The notes beneath the pieces are model-generated. The model was given only the letters and a program-made list of their open reading frames with translations. It did no database searches and was not told where the DNA came from. The position numbers were made by a program, and so were the translations under genes. Of a DNA stretch of 29,182 bases, positions 17,101 through 23,474 are shown in pieces. Source of the stretch: an uncultured Lachnospiraceae bacterium (GTDB taxonomy: Bacteria > Bacillota > Clostridia > Lachnospirales > Lachnospiraceae); NCBI GenBank assembly GCA_910576895.1, contig CAJTJZ010000009.1:54277-83458 (forward strand), read 5' to 3'. Within the stretch, counting starts at the first letter, position 1. The number at the start of each line of letters is the position of its first letter.

Positions 17101-17307
17101 AGAAGCATAATGGATTTAAAACTAACAGAAACCAATATCAATGAATTTGGAAGATTGGATGAATTGAAGAATACAATTGATAAATCTAAAGCGAAAGCAT
17201 ACTTTGAAAACAAGGAGAGTATTAAACTTAATCCATCTAAAGTAAATATTAGAGTTGATAAGCTTATTCGTGAATTTATTTTAAGAGGTGGCTTTGAAAT
17301 TGATTAA
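14128..17307 (+). CDS. hsdR: Type I restriction endonuclease subunit HsdR
   Basis: A 1059-residue motor-nuclease. The RecB-like nuclease is seen as Asp143 (RRGDLML), Glu157-x-Lys159 (HIELK) and the QxxxY motif Q171-Y175. The SF2 translocase follows: Walker A TTGSGKT at 296-302, DEAH at 413-416, TGTP at 440-443, then later helicase motifs including DQMLTGFDSKW and QAFSRTNR. The helical C-terminus binds HsdM. All catalytic residues are present, so with HsdM and HsdS this should be an active ATP-dependent type I system. The ATG at 14128 has AAAGGAG upstream. Confidence 0.95.
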   Translation: MTFKYEADFEEALIKVLLNKGWEKEIIKYPTEKDLLNNWAKILFDNNRGIDRLNNYPLTEGEMQQILEQINALRIPIKLNTFINGKTVSIKRDNPDDKVHFGKEISLKIYDRREIAAGQSRYQIVQQPVFPRKSKILNDRRGDLMLLINGMPVIHIELKRSGVPVSRAYNQIEKYSKEGIFTGLFSLVQVFVAMTPDETRYYANPGIDGQFNSDYYFQWADFNNEPINDWKDIASSLLSIPMAHQLIGFYTVADESDGILKVMRSYQYYAANAISDKVAKIKWDEKNQRGGFIWHTTGSGKTMTSFKSAQLIADSQDADKVVFLMDRIELGTQSLGEYRGFAGESKDISNEQSSVKATENTYTLISKLKSDSYLDTLIVTSIQKMSRIKDEDEGLKAYDIEKINSKRIVFMIDEAHRSTFGDMLLTIKNTFPNAIFFGFTGTPIQEENQKKMNTTTTVFGNELHRYSIADGIRDKNILGFDPYKVTTYRDSDVRRAVALEKAKAKTVEEALADPKKSETYYRYMDSAKVKMAGYIGEDGKYVKGIEDYIPNSQYQSSEDNQPSEHQKKVVEDIADKWIDLSHGSKFHAIFATSSIPESIEYYRLLKNKMPSLKTTCLFDPNIDNSGGVQFKEEGLVEIIDDYNKEYDQEFSIGTYAGFKKDIALRLAHKEYYKTIDREPEKQLDLLIVVDQMLTGFDSKWVNTLYLDKMLEYENIIQAFSRTNRLFGPKKPFGTIRYYRRPHTMERNINNAVSLYSGNKPIGLFVDKLYKNLEKMNEIFKDIKELYKNANIKDLSKLPEDKTVIAKFALLFRNFNEYLEAAKIQGFKWSELSYEFVNDDGKKDEIEVNFDETTYLILVQRYKEIPRGDDPTVGTGDVPYDLVGYITEIDTGRIDADYMNSRFEKYLKTLRSDEISEERKEQALNELHKSFATLNQEEQKYANIFLHDVQRGDVFVEEEKTLRDYITEYQFKAKKDQIHRFADTIGVNEEKLRSIMDLKLTETNINEFGRLDELKNTIDKSKAKAYFENKESIKLNPSKVNIRVDKLIREFILRGGFEID

Positions 17308-17353
17308 GTAAACTTATCTTAACTGAAATAACGAATTTTGATTATTCAAAGTC

Positions 17354-17385
17354 TAAAAGAGTCAAGGGTTTCCTTAGCTCTTTTA
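17354..17385 (+). terminator. Probable terminator of the hsd operon
   Basis: TAAAAGAG (17354-17361) pairs with CTCTTTTA (17378-17385); inside, AAGG and CCTT add a second stem around GTTT after a 2x2 mismatch. The following sequence is only moderately T-rich, so termination may be partial. Confidence 0.5.
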
Positions 17386-17408
17386 CTTTAGTGTAGAAAC
17401 AGTATAAG

Positions 17409-17640
17409 TTGATAAAGTTTACCGAATTTTTCTCTGGATCGATTTATACACCTAATGGTGTCCAAGAAAATGGTACATTTGTACTTCGTTCATCAAATAT
17501 TAGTAATGGAAAAATTGCGGATGCTGATAATGCTTATGTTAGATATGAAGTTGTTAATTATATAAATTTAAAAAATAGATATTATTGTAGTTGTTTGTAA
17601 TGGTTCACGATCATTTATAACAAAATTAGGAAAATCTTAA
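17409..17640 (+). pseudogene. Frameshifted hsdS (target-recognition domain) fragment
   Basis: The frame from 17409 encodes FVLRSSNISNGKIADADN, the beta-strand core common in HsdS target-recognition domains, and stops at 17600. A change of frame near 17570-17580 (in AAAAAATAG) restores DIIVVVCNGSRSF, the next conserved HsdS block (usually VRNGSR), ending at TAA 17638-17640. The N-terminal half, second TRD and spacer helices are missing. It lies about 100 bases after hsdR in the same direction, so it is the remains of a second specificity gene or of an exchanged TRD. It is not translated as one protein. Confidence 0.75.
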
Positions 17641-17669
17641 TAACTTTTTATTAAAAAATACAAAATTTC

Positions 17670-17698
17670 TTATATATGGTTTAGTAAAATGATACAAT
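17670..17698 (+). promoter_or_regulatory. Promoter ahead of truncated response regulator
   Basis: TGA-TACAAT (extended -10, TACAAT at 17693-17698) with a poor TTATAT -35 box 17 bases upstream; weak -35 boxes are usual for promoters activated by their own regulator. It remains although the gene behind it is truncated. Confidence 0.5.
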
Positions 17699-17717
17699 AA
17701 GAAAGGAATGGATGAAT

Positions 17718-17936
17718 ATGGAGAATAAAATACTGATTGTAGATGATGAACAGAAAATAGTAAAGTTTATTTCCCTTTACCTTGAAAATGAGAATTTTAC
17801 TGTGTATAAATTTTATAATGCCAAAAACGCATTGATTTATATTGAAAATAAAATTCTCCATTTAGTAATTTTAGATATTATGTTGCCTGATATGAATAAA
17901 TTTCAAATATGCAAAAAAATAAAGAAGGTAAAATAG
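17718..17936 (+). pseudogene. Truncated VanR-like response regulator (receiver fragment)
   Basis: The frame encodes MENKILIVDDEQKIVKF and 55 more residues, then stops at TAG 17934-17936. Asp9/Asp10 and the phosphoacceptor Asp53 (ILDIMLPD) are present, but the chain ends after alpha-3. The Thr and Lys of the receiver and the whole DNA-binding domain are absent. The usual DMDGF after the phosphorylation site reads DMNKF. VanR-like regulators are about 230 residues, so two thirds is lost. After the stop, the same frame encodes 27 more residues ending ITDFFTVSAYTISRIKQ, faintly like an HTH end of another gene, suggesting an old deletion junction near 17930. A second copy of its 3' end is at 19057-19125. 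Confidence 0.75.
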
Positions 17937-18034
17937 TATCGTGCTGAGGAAGAGAAGGCTGTGAAGCAAATTACAGATTTTTTTACGGTTTCTGCATATA
18001 CTATAAGTAGAATAAAGCAATAGAGGTGTTTACT

Positions 18035-18253
18035 ATAGCAATTGCAGTAGATCTTTTACAAAGTTTTGTTCCAATTTCACAATTTAATAAAGATCAGGCA
18101 GCAAAGATATTTGATAGATTTCATTCGGAAAGAGAATTAATTGTTTTAAAGAACAATCAGCCTTCAGCAATCATATTATCACCAGAGGAATATACCAGAT
18201 TAACAGAGATTAAAGAGGACTATTTCCTGCTATTGGAAGCAAACAGTGTATAA
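18035..18253 (+). pseudogene. Phd/YefM-type antitoxin, start codon lost and 3' end truncated
   Basis: The frame encodes AIAVDLLQSFVPISQF, then QAAKIFDRFHSERELIVLKN and PSAIILSPEEYTRL, the core of Phd/YefM antitoxins that bind operator DNA and neutralise a toxin. AGAGGTG (18022-18028) is followed six bases later by ATA where homologues would start with ATG, so the start seems mutated. The only other candidate is the GTG inside the ribosome site at 18026. The protein ends after LLLEANSV, about 70 residues, without the C-terminal toxin-binding tail. No toxin gene follows: a terminator begins 19 bases on. Expression is doubtful. Confidence 0.65.
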
Positions 18254-18271
18254 GAAGAAAATGTAGATAAT

Positions 18272-18306
18272 AAGACAGTCTCTTTTGATTAGCGGCTGTC
18301 TTTTTT
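18272..18306 (+). terminator. Rho-independent terminator after the antitoxin remnant
   Basis: AAGACAG (18272-18278) pairs with CTGTCTT (18296-18302), followed directly by TTTT. It probably ended the original toxin-antitoxin operon; the minus-strand lipoprotein gene ends 27 bases beyond and may use it too. Confidence 0.75.
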
Positions 18307-18332
18307 GAGATTGTTGACAAGTTAGAACTTGC

Positions 18333-18707
18333 CTATTGATTAGTAACTACTGTAAAACTGACACTTCCTTTCGCTTTTTCACCAGTTACTGAAACTGTAT
18401 ACGTTCCACTTTCTTCAATATCAACATCAAATTCATCAGAAGAGGAAACATCTACACCTTCATAGACAGGTACTTCATTATCTTTCTGAATCTTAAATGA
18501 TAAGCTACCGCCCTCAACAATAATTTCTGCATGGATAGTATTCCCTTTTTCAACGATTAGGTCTTGAGAGTCAGTTATATTAAATACCTTATAATTCATT
18601 ACAAACTCATTATTATTTCCTGTTCGGCTACCGTCAAAATCTGTTCCACATGCTGTTAATGATAAAACCAATATGAAAGAACATAAAATACCCAATGTTT
18701 TTTTCAT
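18333..18707 (-). CDS. Small lipoprotein of unknown function
   Basis: A 124-residue exported lipoprotein. The signal peptide has a basic start, a hydrophobic core and lipobox LTAC with Cys20 as the lipidation site. After a short Gly/Asn linker, residues about 40-122 look like a single beta-sandwich, with alternating hydrophobic strands and ending GTYTVSVTGEKAKGSVSF, as in Ig-like or jelly-roll ligand domains. No catalytic motif is seen. GGAGAG lies just ahead of the ATG and an extended -10 promoter is upstream. It appears intact although everything around it is decayed. Small lipoproteins of this kind are common in gut Clostridia; the role is unknown. Confidence 0.8.
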   Translation of the reverse strand: MKKTLGILCSFILVLSLTACGTDFDGSRTGNNNEFVMNYKVFNITDSQDLIVEKGNTIHAEIIVEGGSLSFKIQKDNEVPVYEGVDVSSSDEFDVDIEESGTYTVSVTGEKAKGSVSFTVVTNQ

Positions 18708-18746
18708 AATCTCTCCTTTCTCAAATTCTGATTCGTTGTTGGGTTC

Positions 18747-18775
18747 AGTTTAGCACATTTATAGGTTATTTACAA
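18747..18775 (-). promoter_or_regulatory. Promoter of the lipoprotein gene
   Basis: Minus-strand TTGTAA (plus 18770-18775), 17-base spacer, TAAACT (plus 18747-18752) preceded by TGC, an extended -10 box, 40 bases ahead of the start codon. Confidence 0.5.
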
Positions 18776-18879
18776 GATTCCATGTATGAAAAAGCAAAAA
18801 AATGAATTCTTCATTCTGAAAAAAACTACTATAGAATCCCTTTTATTCAATCCTTCTATGAATAGTAAATAAAGCACTA

Positions 18880-18978
18880 TTCCCACAAAGCAGAAATTTG
18901 TTTATAATTGTCAGAAGAAAAGATACAAAATTTTTCATTTTTGGACAGGGGGAAATGGCAACAAACTATTTACAGTAG
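18880..18978 (+). other. Promoter, ribosome site and 7-codon ORF (remnant or leader)
   Basis: TTCCCA (18880-18885), 17 bases, TATAAT (18903-18908), then AGGGGG (18947-18952) and ATG (18955) encoding MATNYLQ before TAG (18976-18978). Open codons continue after the stop for 13 residues. Expression signals are good but no gene follows, so this is most likely the start of a deleted gene. The rest of the 435-base gap 18708-19142 holds only the lipoprotein promoter and the response-regulator copy. Confidence 0.35.
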
Positions 18979-19056
18979 GCGGCGAAATCAGTATATTCTC
19001 CTGATGCTCGTTGTATTTGACTCATTATTTAAAAAGTAATATATAAATATGTTCCC

Positions 19057-19125
19057 TTTAGTAATTTTAAATACTATACTGCCTGATATGAATAGATTTC
19101 AAATATGTAAAAAATAAGAGAGAAA
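19057..19125 (+). pseudogene. Second degraded copy of the response-regulator fragment
   Basis: About 65 bases are nearly identical to 17861-17925. The translation LVILNTILPDMNRFQICKK parallels LVILDIMLPDMNKFQICKK of the first copy, but the phosphoacceptor Asp is Asn and there is no start. Similarity fades on both sides, with AAAATATCGT recalling AAAATAGTATCGT of the first copy. Confidence 0.7.
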
Positions 19126-19142
19126 ATATCGTTATATTTACG

Positions 19143-19514
19143 CTATTTTTTTGATTTGCATTCTATTTCATGGCGGTAAAAATCAATTTTATCATTCAGT
19201 TTCGTCATATGCTCTTGTAAGACATTGATCTGTTTATTAAGCGATTCACGATGTATAATTAACATTTCCATTCTTTCTTTAAGAGTGGAGTCACCTTCTG
19301 CTCGTAGTTTAGCATAATGTTGTATTTCTTTAATTGACATACCTGTATCTTTCAGCCGTTTGATAAAGCAGATCCATGCAAAGTCTTGATCGGAATAACA
19401 ACGGCGGTTACTGGAATTGCGTTTAACTGTAATTAGATTTTCATGTTCGTAATAACGCAAGGTATGTATCCCTAAATTTGTCAGTTTTGAAAATTCTCCT
19501 ATAGAATATTCCAA
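19143..19514 (-). CDS. MerR-family transcriptional regulator
   Basis: A 123-residue MerR regulator. The N-terminal winged helix is complete: YSIGEFSKLTNLGIHTLRYYE, wing region NRRCYSDQDFAWI, and second helix pair KRLKDTGMSIKEIQHY. A C-terminal coiled coil (about 75-118) makes the dimer. No Cys cluster for metal sensing is seen; the single Cys near the end is not in a metal site. The start is best placed at TTG 19514, with GAGGTG six bases upstream; a GTG at 19523 overlaps that site. It diverges from the dehydrogenase gene, whose promoter carries a MerR-type operator, so it is probably its regulator (AdhR/NmlR-like aldehyde or electrophile sensing is possible). Confidence 0.9.
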   Translation of the reverse strand: MEYSIGEFSKLTNLGIHTLRYYEHENLITVKRNSSNRRCYSDQDFAWICFIKRLKDTGMSIKEIQHYAKLRAEGDSTLKERMEMLIIHRESLNKQINVLQEHMTKLNDKIDFYRHEIECKSKK

Positions 19515-19533
19515 AAAAATCACCTCTTATCTC

Positions 19534-19564
19534 TTGACATAGAGTTTACTCTACATTGTATGCT
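19534..19564 (+). promoter_or_regulatory. MerR-type promoter with 19-bp spacer and dyad operator
   Basis: TTGACA (19534-19539) and TATGCT (19559-19564) are separated by 19 bases, the over-long spacer typical of MerR targets. Inside it is the dyad TAGAGT-TT-ACTCTA (19540-19553). It faces the dehydrogenase gene and overlaps the upstream region of the MerR gene itself, so autoregulation is likely. Confidence 0.75.
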
Positions 19565-19596
19565 TATATTATATCAAAAAAGAGGAGGTTTTGTAA

Positions 19597-20385
19597 ATGG
19601 TTCAAAACATAAAAAAGTATACTGTAATTACAGGGGCAAGTTCAGGAATAGGATATGAAACGGCAAAAGCTTTTGCAGAACGAGGAAGTAATTTAATTCT
19701 TATTGCTCGAAGGAAGGACAGACTGGAAACTTTAAGGCAGGAGATTTTATCTTTATATCCAATGCTTGATATTGTGATTCTTGCTATGGACTTATCTATT
19801 TCTCAAAATGTTTTTAAGTTATACGAGAGTATAAAATCATATCCTTTACAGACATGGATTAATAATGCAGGATTTGGAAATTATGACAGTGTTGGAGAGC
19901 AGAATTTGGAGAAAATCAGTCGGATGCTACACTTAAATGTGGAGGTCCTTACTATTTTTTCTTCCCTTTTTGTCCATGATTTTAAGGATATTGAGGGAAC
20001 ACAGCTTATCAATATTTCCTCCTGTGGCGGCTATACGATTGTTCCTAATGCAGTAACTTATTGTGCAACAAAGTTTTATGTCAGTGCTTTTACAGAGGGT
20101 TTGGCATGGGAGTTGAAAGCTTCCCATGCGAAAATGCAGGCAAAAGTGTTAGCTCCTGCTGCAACAAAAACAGAGTTTGGAAAAGTTGCAAATCATGTTA
20201 AGGAATATAATTATGATAAATTATTTGGCACTTATCATACAAGTCAAGAGATGGCGGCATTTTTACTTGAGTTGTACGACAGTGATAAAGTGGTAGGTTT
20301 TGTGGATAGGGAAACTTTCTTATTTCATTTATATGATCCGCAATTTCAATATGCAGGCAATTCACAGCATAACCAGAAAATGTAG
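19597..20385 (+). CDS. Short-chain dehydrogenase/reductase (SDR)
   Basis: A 262-residue classical SDR. The cofactor loop TGASSGIG is at residues 12-19, NNAG at 89-92, the catalytic Ser at 141-142 and Tyr155-x-x-x-Lys159 (YCATK). Arg38/Arg39 after the second strand (ARRKDRL) favour NADP(H). The substrate loop and C-terminus give no specific clue; the style is like DltE/YqjQ-type oxidoreductases. AGGAGG eight bases before the ATG is a strong ribosome site. The gene is driven by the MerR-type promoter, so it probably reduces or detoxifies a carbonyl compound sensed directly or indirectly by the regulator. Confidence 0.92.
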   Translation: MVQNIKKYTVITGASSGIGYETAKAFAERGSNLILIARRKDRLETLRQEILSLYPMLDIVILAMDLSISQNVFKLYESIKSYPLQTWINNAGFGNYDSVGEQNLEKISRMLHLNVEVLTIFSSLFVHDFKDIEGTQLINISSCGGYTIVPNAVTYCATKFYVSAFTEGLAWELKASHAKMQAKVLAPAATKTEFGKVANHVKEYNYDKLFGTYHTSQEMAAFLLELYDSDKVVGFVDRETFLFHLYDPQFQYAGNSQHNQKM

Positions 20386-20502
20386 TATATGTTACATTTA
20401 TAATAATGGTATATTTGATATTTAGATATTGGAAATAGTATAATTTTTAAAAGGCAGTTAAATAAAAAGAAATTTTCTTGAGTCAATAATATAGATACAT
20501 AG

Positions 20503-20531
20503 TTGAAATCAAATTTTTATTCTGATACACT
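20503..20531 (+). promoter_or_regulatory. Promoter of the C45 hydrolase operon
   Basis: TTGAAA (20503-20508), 17-base spacer, TACACT (20526-20531) with TGA just upstream. A 7-base inverted repeat, ATTACAG (20534-20540) and CTGTAAT (20558-20564), covers the expected transcription start and may be an operator or a leader hairpin. Confidence 0.55.
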
Positions 20532-20606
20532 ATATTACAGGAACTATTTTGTGAACTCTGTAATTAAAAAGTATGGCTTGTAATCAGTAAGGAGGATGGT
20601 GAAGCA

Positions 20607-21659
20607 ATGTATCATTTGAGATTAAAGGGAGACCATTATAAAATGGGCGTGAAGCGTGGAAAGATTTTTAAGAAAAGTCAAATTTTTTTTCCTTTGCAGT
20701 TGGATAACTTTCAATTGGAGCATGGAAAACGAAGCGAAGCGATATTAAAAAAGTATTTTCCAGAAGTGTGCGAGGAAATTAGAGGAGTGAGTGATACTAT
20801 AGGTGTAGATTATTTGCATTTTGCTTCTTGGATGCTATGTATGGCTTGTTGTATGTATAACTTGGAGAACAATATTCCTGCTCTAATTCGAGGTTGTACT
20901 GCTTTCGCATATACAAGGGGTGGAAGAATCTTATATGGCAGAAACAACGATTTGCCACCTTATCTGCGAGAAGGCAGTAAAAGCGAAATTTATGCTCCAA
21001 AGAATGGGAATAGATTTAATATTACAACTTCTTCTTTCATTAATGGAGAAGAAGGATTAAATGAGCATGGGCTTGTTGTCTGTATGACTTTTGTAATGAC
21101 CAGTCTTGATAAAATACAGGCAGGATTTAATTCCTGTTTCATTGTGCGGTATTTACTTGAAAAAACGAATAATACAAAGCAGGCAATTTCACAACTTTAT
21201 AAACTTCCAATTGCTTCTAATTGTAATATTTTGCTTGCAGATAAAAGCGGTAATATGGTAGTAGTTGAGTGCACGCCATCAATGAAAAAAATTCGATATG
21301 CAGAAAGTTTTGGCAATGATAGAATCATTTGTACTGTCAACAGTTTTACATCTAATGAAATGAAATTATATGATGATGCAAAGGGAAATGACTATGATTC
21401 TCATAAACGGTATCAAGTTGTTATGGATAGTTTTGCTTTGGAACGGATAAAGGAAGATTATGTTGAAACTACCAAGCAGCTTTTAAAGGGCGATTATGGT
21501 TTTATGTGCCAATACGACAATGAGCCAGATTTTGAAACGGTTTGGAGCTCCATCTTTGATTTAAAGAGTTTAACTATCTATCGTGCAGAAGGTGATCCAA
21601 GAAAAAAGAAATTTATTATAGATAACCGACTACATGACTTAAAAATGAAAGGAGATTAA
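20607..21659 (+). CDS. C45-family Ntn hydrolase (acyltransferase/amidase)
   Basis: A 350-residue protein of the peptidase C45/acyl-CoA:6-aminopenicillanate acyltransferase superfamily. The probable N-terminal nucleophile is Cys97 in RGCTAFAYT; the following GRNNDL near 112-117 and NEHGLVVCM near 151-159 are typical of the Ntn fold. These enzymes self-cleave before the Cys and then hydrolyse or transfer acyl groups on amides such as N-acyl amino acids, bile-acid conjugates or beta-lactams. No signal peptide is seen, so it is cytoplasmic. GGAGG lies upstream of the ATG. It ends one base before the next gene start and thus is translationally coupled to the serine hydrolase. Substrate unknown. 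Confidence 0.82.
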   Translation: MYHLRLKGDHYKMGVKRGKIFKKSQIFFPLQLDNFQLEHGKRSEAILKKYFPEVCEEIRGVSDTIGVDYLHFASWMLCMACCMYNLENNIPALIRGCTAFAYTRGGRILYGRNNDLPPYLREGSKSEIYAPKNGNRFNITTSSFINGEEGLNEHGLVVCMTFVMTSLDKIQAGFNSCFIVRYLLEKTNNTKQAISQLYKLPIASNCNILLADKSGNMVVVECTPSMKKIRYAESFGNDRIICTVNSFTSNEMKLYDDAKGNDYDSHKRYQVVMDSFALERIKEDYVETTKQLLKGDYGFMCQYDNEPDFETVWSSIFDLKSLTIYRAEGDPRKKKFIIDNRLHDLKMKGD

Positions 21660-21660
21660 A

Positions 21661-22668
21661 ATGAGTATAAAAGAAATGATTGATGTAAACTTTAGGGGAA
21701 ATATATATATTGTGCAGAATGGCAAAGTTTTATATGAAAGAGAAAATGGGTTTGCAGATTTAGCAAATGAAATTTCAAACACAATAGAAACGAAATTTGC
21801 AAGTGCATCAGCGGGAAAAGTATTTGTTGCAGTAGGAATATTACAGTTGATTGAACAAGGAAAAATAAAGTTTGATGATACATTACATATGTTGTTTGAT
21901 ATACCATTAAATGATATTGATAAGGATATTACAGTCAAACAACTTTTAAATCATACATCAGGTGTTCCAGATTATTTTGATGAAAATGTTATGGATGAAT
22001 ATGAAGAATTATGGATTGATTATCCTAATTATAAAATCAGACATAACAGTGACTTGCTCCCTTTATTTATAAATAAACCTATGATGTATCCAAAAGGTGA
22101 AAAATTTCAATATAATAATTCAGGATATGTATTGCTTGCAATGATTATAGAAAAAGTTACAGGAAAGTATTTTGACTGCTACCTAAAAGAGAATATTTTT
22201 GATATATGTGGTATGAAATCAACGGGTTATTATGAGTTGGATAAGCTGCCATCAAAATGTGCCAACAATTATATTTATTGTGTTGATACAAATGACTATC
22301 GAACAAATATATTTTCTGTTGATGCAAAAGGTACTGGTGCAGGCGGGGCATTTATTACAGTAAGAGATATTATTAGTTTTTGGACTAATTTACTGAAAGG
22401 AAATCTAATCTCAAAAGCGTTTGTTTCAGATATGCTTAGTAAGCAAAGTGGAGATGGAAATGATGCAGAAGAAGGTTACTATGGCTATGGTATGTGGATA
22501 ATTGATAATCCAAATGGCAAGGATTTTGCATATTTTCAAGGTTGTGATCCGGGAGTAAGTTTTATATCAGAATACAATCCAAATAATGGGATTATTTCCG
22601 TTTTAGTAAGCAACTATGGAGATAATATTTGGAGAGAAATGAGAAAAATAAGGGAAGTTTACTATTGA
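21661..22668 (+). CDS. Class C beta-lactamase-fold serine hydrolase
   Basis: A 335-residue member of the beta-lactamase/D-aminopeptidase-like family (PF00144). The SxxK motif is Ser50-Ala-Gly-Lys53, the Tyr-x-Asn motif Tyr151-Asn-Asn153, and LLNHTSGVPD near 95-104 is a family hallmark. The third motif is degenerate (FQGCDPGVSF in place of HTG or KTG). No signal peptide is present, unusual for a cell-wall enzyme, which points to an esterase or peptidase acting on small molecules in the cytoplasm. Its ribosome site, GGAG, lies inside the end of the C45 gene. The pair probably handles related amide substrates. Confidence 0.88.
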   Translation: MSIKEMIDVNFRGNIYIVQNGKVLYERENGFADLANEISNTIETKFASASAGKVFVAVGILQLIEQGKIKFDDTLHMLFDIPLNDIDKDITVKQLLNHTSGVPDYFDENVMDEYEELWIDYPNYKIRHNSDLLPLFINKPMMYPKGEKFQYNNSGYVLLAMIIEKVTGKYFDCYLKENIFDICGMKSTGYYELDKLPSKCANNYIYCVDTNDYRTNIFSVDAKGTGAGGAFITVRDIISFWTNLLKGNLISKAFVSDMLSKQSGDGNDAEEGYYGYGMWIIDNPNGKDFAYFQGCDPGVSFISEYNPNNGIISVLVSNYGDNIWREMRKIREVYY

Positions 22669-22670
22669 TT

Positions 22671-22901
22671 ATGGCAACTGGATTTTTGGGAGAAACTTCT
22701 TGTCAGAGAAAATTGCAGTTTTCATTTTGTATTAAGTGTGGTAAATGTGAGAAAGCTTGTTTACAGCATTTAGAAATATGCAAATTGTTTGAAGATGTTA
22801 CAAGAGAATTTAAATTGAATAAAATAAAATTTAGAATTTGGGGGAAAATAAAGTATGCATTTTACATATTGTCCATATTGTGGCACAAAACTTATGAATA
22901 A
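22671..22901 (+). pseudogene. Ferredoxin-like tail of a lost aldo/keto reductase
   Basis: Starting three bases after the serine hydrolase stop, this frame contains CIKCGKCEKAC (C-x2-C-x2-C-x3-C) followed by LQHLEICKLFEDVTREF. This is the C-terminal iron-sulfur segment of Clostridial aldo/keto reductases (normally CPQHLEI; here Pro is Leu). The TIM-barrel part of about 300 residues is missing. The frame then runs 47 bases into the NUDIX gene. It is either a gene fragment or a tiny ferredoxin-like ORF; I see no ribosome site for the ATG at 22671. The NUDIX ribosome site GGGGGA lies within it. Confidence 0.55.
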
Positions 22902-23343
22902 AGAAATTGGTGATGAGGGTATGATTCCGTTTTGTATAAATTGTGACATTCCTTTATGGGATATGTTTACTACCTGCATCATTGCAGTTGTAGTTAATGA
23001 ATGGAAAGAAATTGCTTTGTTGCGACAAAATTATATTTCAACAACAAAATATGTTTGTGTATCAGGAATTATGAAAATTGGTGAATCTGCTGAAGAAACG
23101 GTGATTCGAGAAGTAAAAGAAGAAATTGGTCAAGATGTTGAAGAATTAGAATTTATTTGTAGTTATCCTTATGAAAAAAAAGAAATGCTTATGCTGGGAT
23201 ATAAGGCTATGGTAAAAAAACAAAGTTTTAAATTGTCTATGGAAGTGGATTCAGTAGAATGGGTGAAATATGAAAAAGCACTGTCATTGTTGCGAGAGGG
23301 AAGTATAGGCTGGCAACTTGCTAAAACAATAATAGAACAGTAA
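22855..23343 (+). CDS. NUDIX hydrolase with N-terminal zinc ribbon
   Basis: A 162-residue protein. Residues 6-30 carry CPYCG and CINC, a four-Cys zinc ribbon like that of NudC-type NAD pyrophosphatases. The NUDIX box is exact: G-x5-E-x7-REV-x-EE-I-G (GIMKIGESAEETVIREVKEEIG). It hydrolyses a nucleoside diphosphate linked to another group, perhaps NAD(H) or an RNA cap; the NudC SQPWPFPxS specificity motif is not present, so NAD specificity is unproved. GGGGGA ten bases upstream of ATG supports the start. It sits between an iron-sulfur fragment and an acetyltransferase, without an obvious operon logic. Confidence 0.9.
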   Translation: MHFTYCPYCGTKLMNKEIGDEGMIPFCINCDIPLWDMFTTCIIAVVVNEWKEIALLRQNYISTTKYVCVSGIMKIGESAEETVIREVKEEIGQDVEELEFICSYPYEKKEMLMLGYKAMVKKQSFKLSMEVDSVEWVKYEKALSLLREGSIGWQLAKTIIEQ

Positions 23344-23474
23344 CTTTCTGTTTATTTTTCTGATTTTATATTATTATTTTGGTATTTTGTTTCAATAGTA
23401 TATGTAGATAGTAAAACAATAAAAACATATGTAAAAAATGAAAGAAAACAATATGATGAAAGGTGATGCTTATT

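Noticed and set aside
9876..19130. Whole segment as an integrated prophage or conjugative element
   Set aside because: No integrase, transposase, relaxase or phage structural gene and no clear terminal direct repeats were found; only a restriction operon with gene debris is supported.
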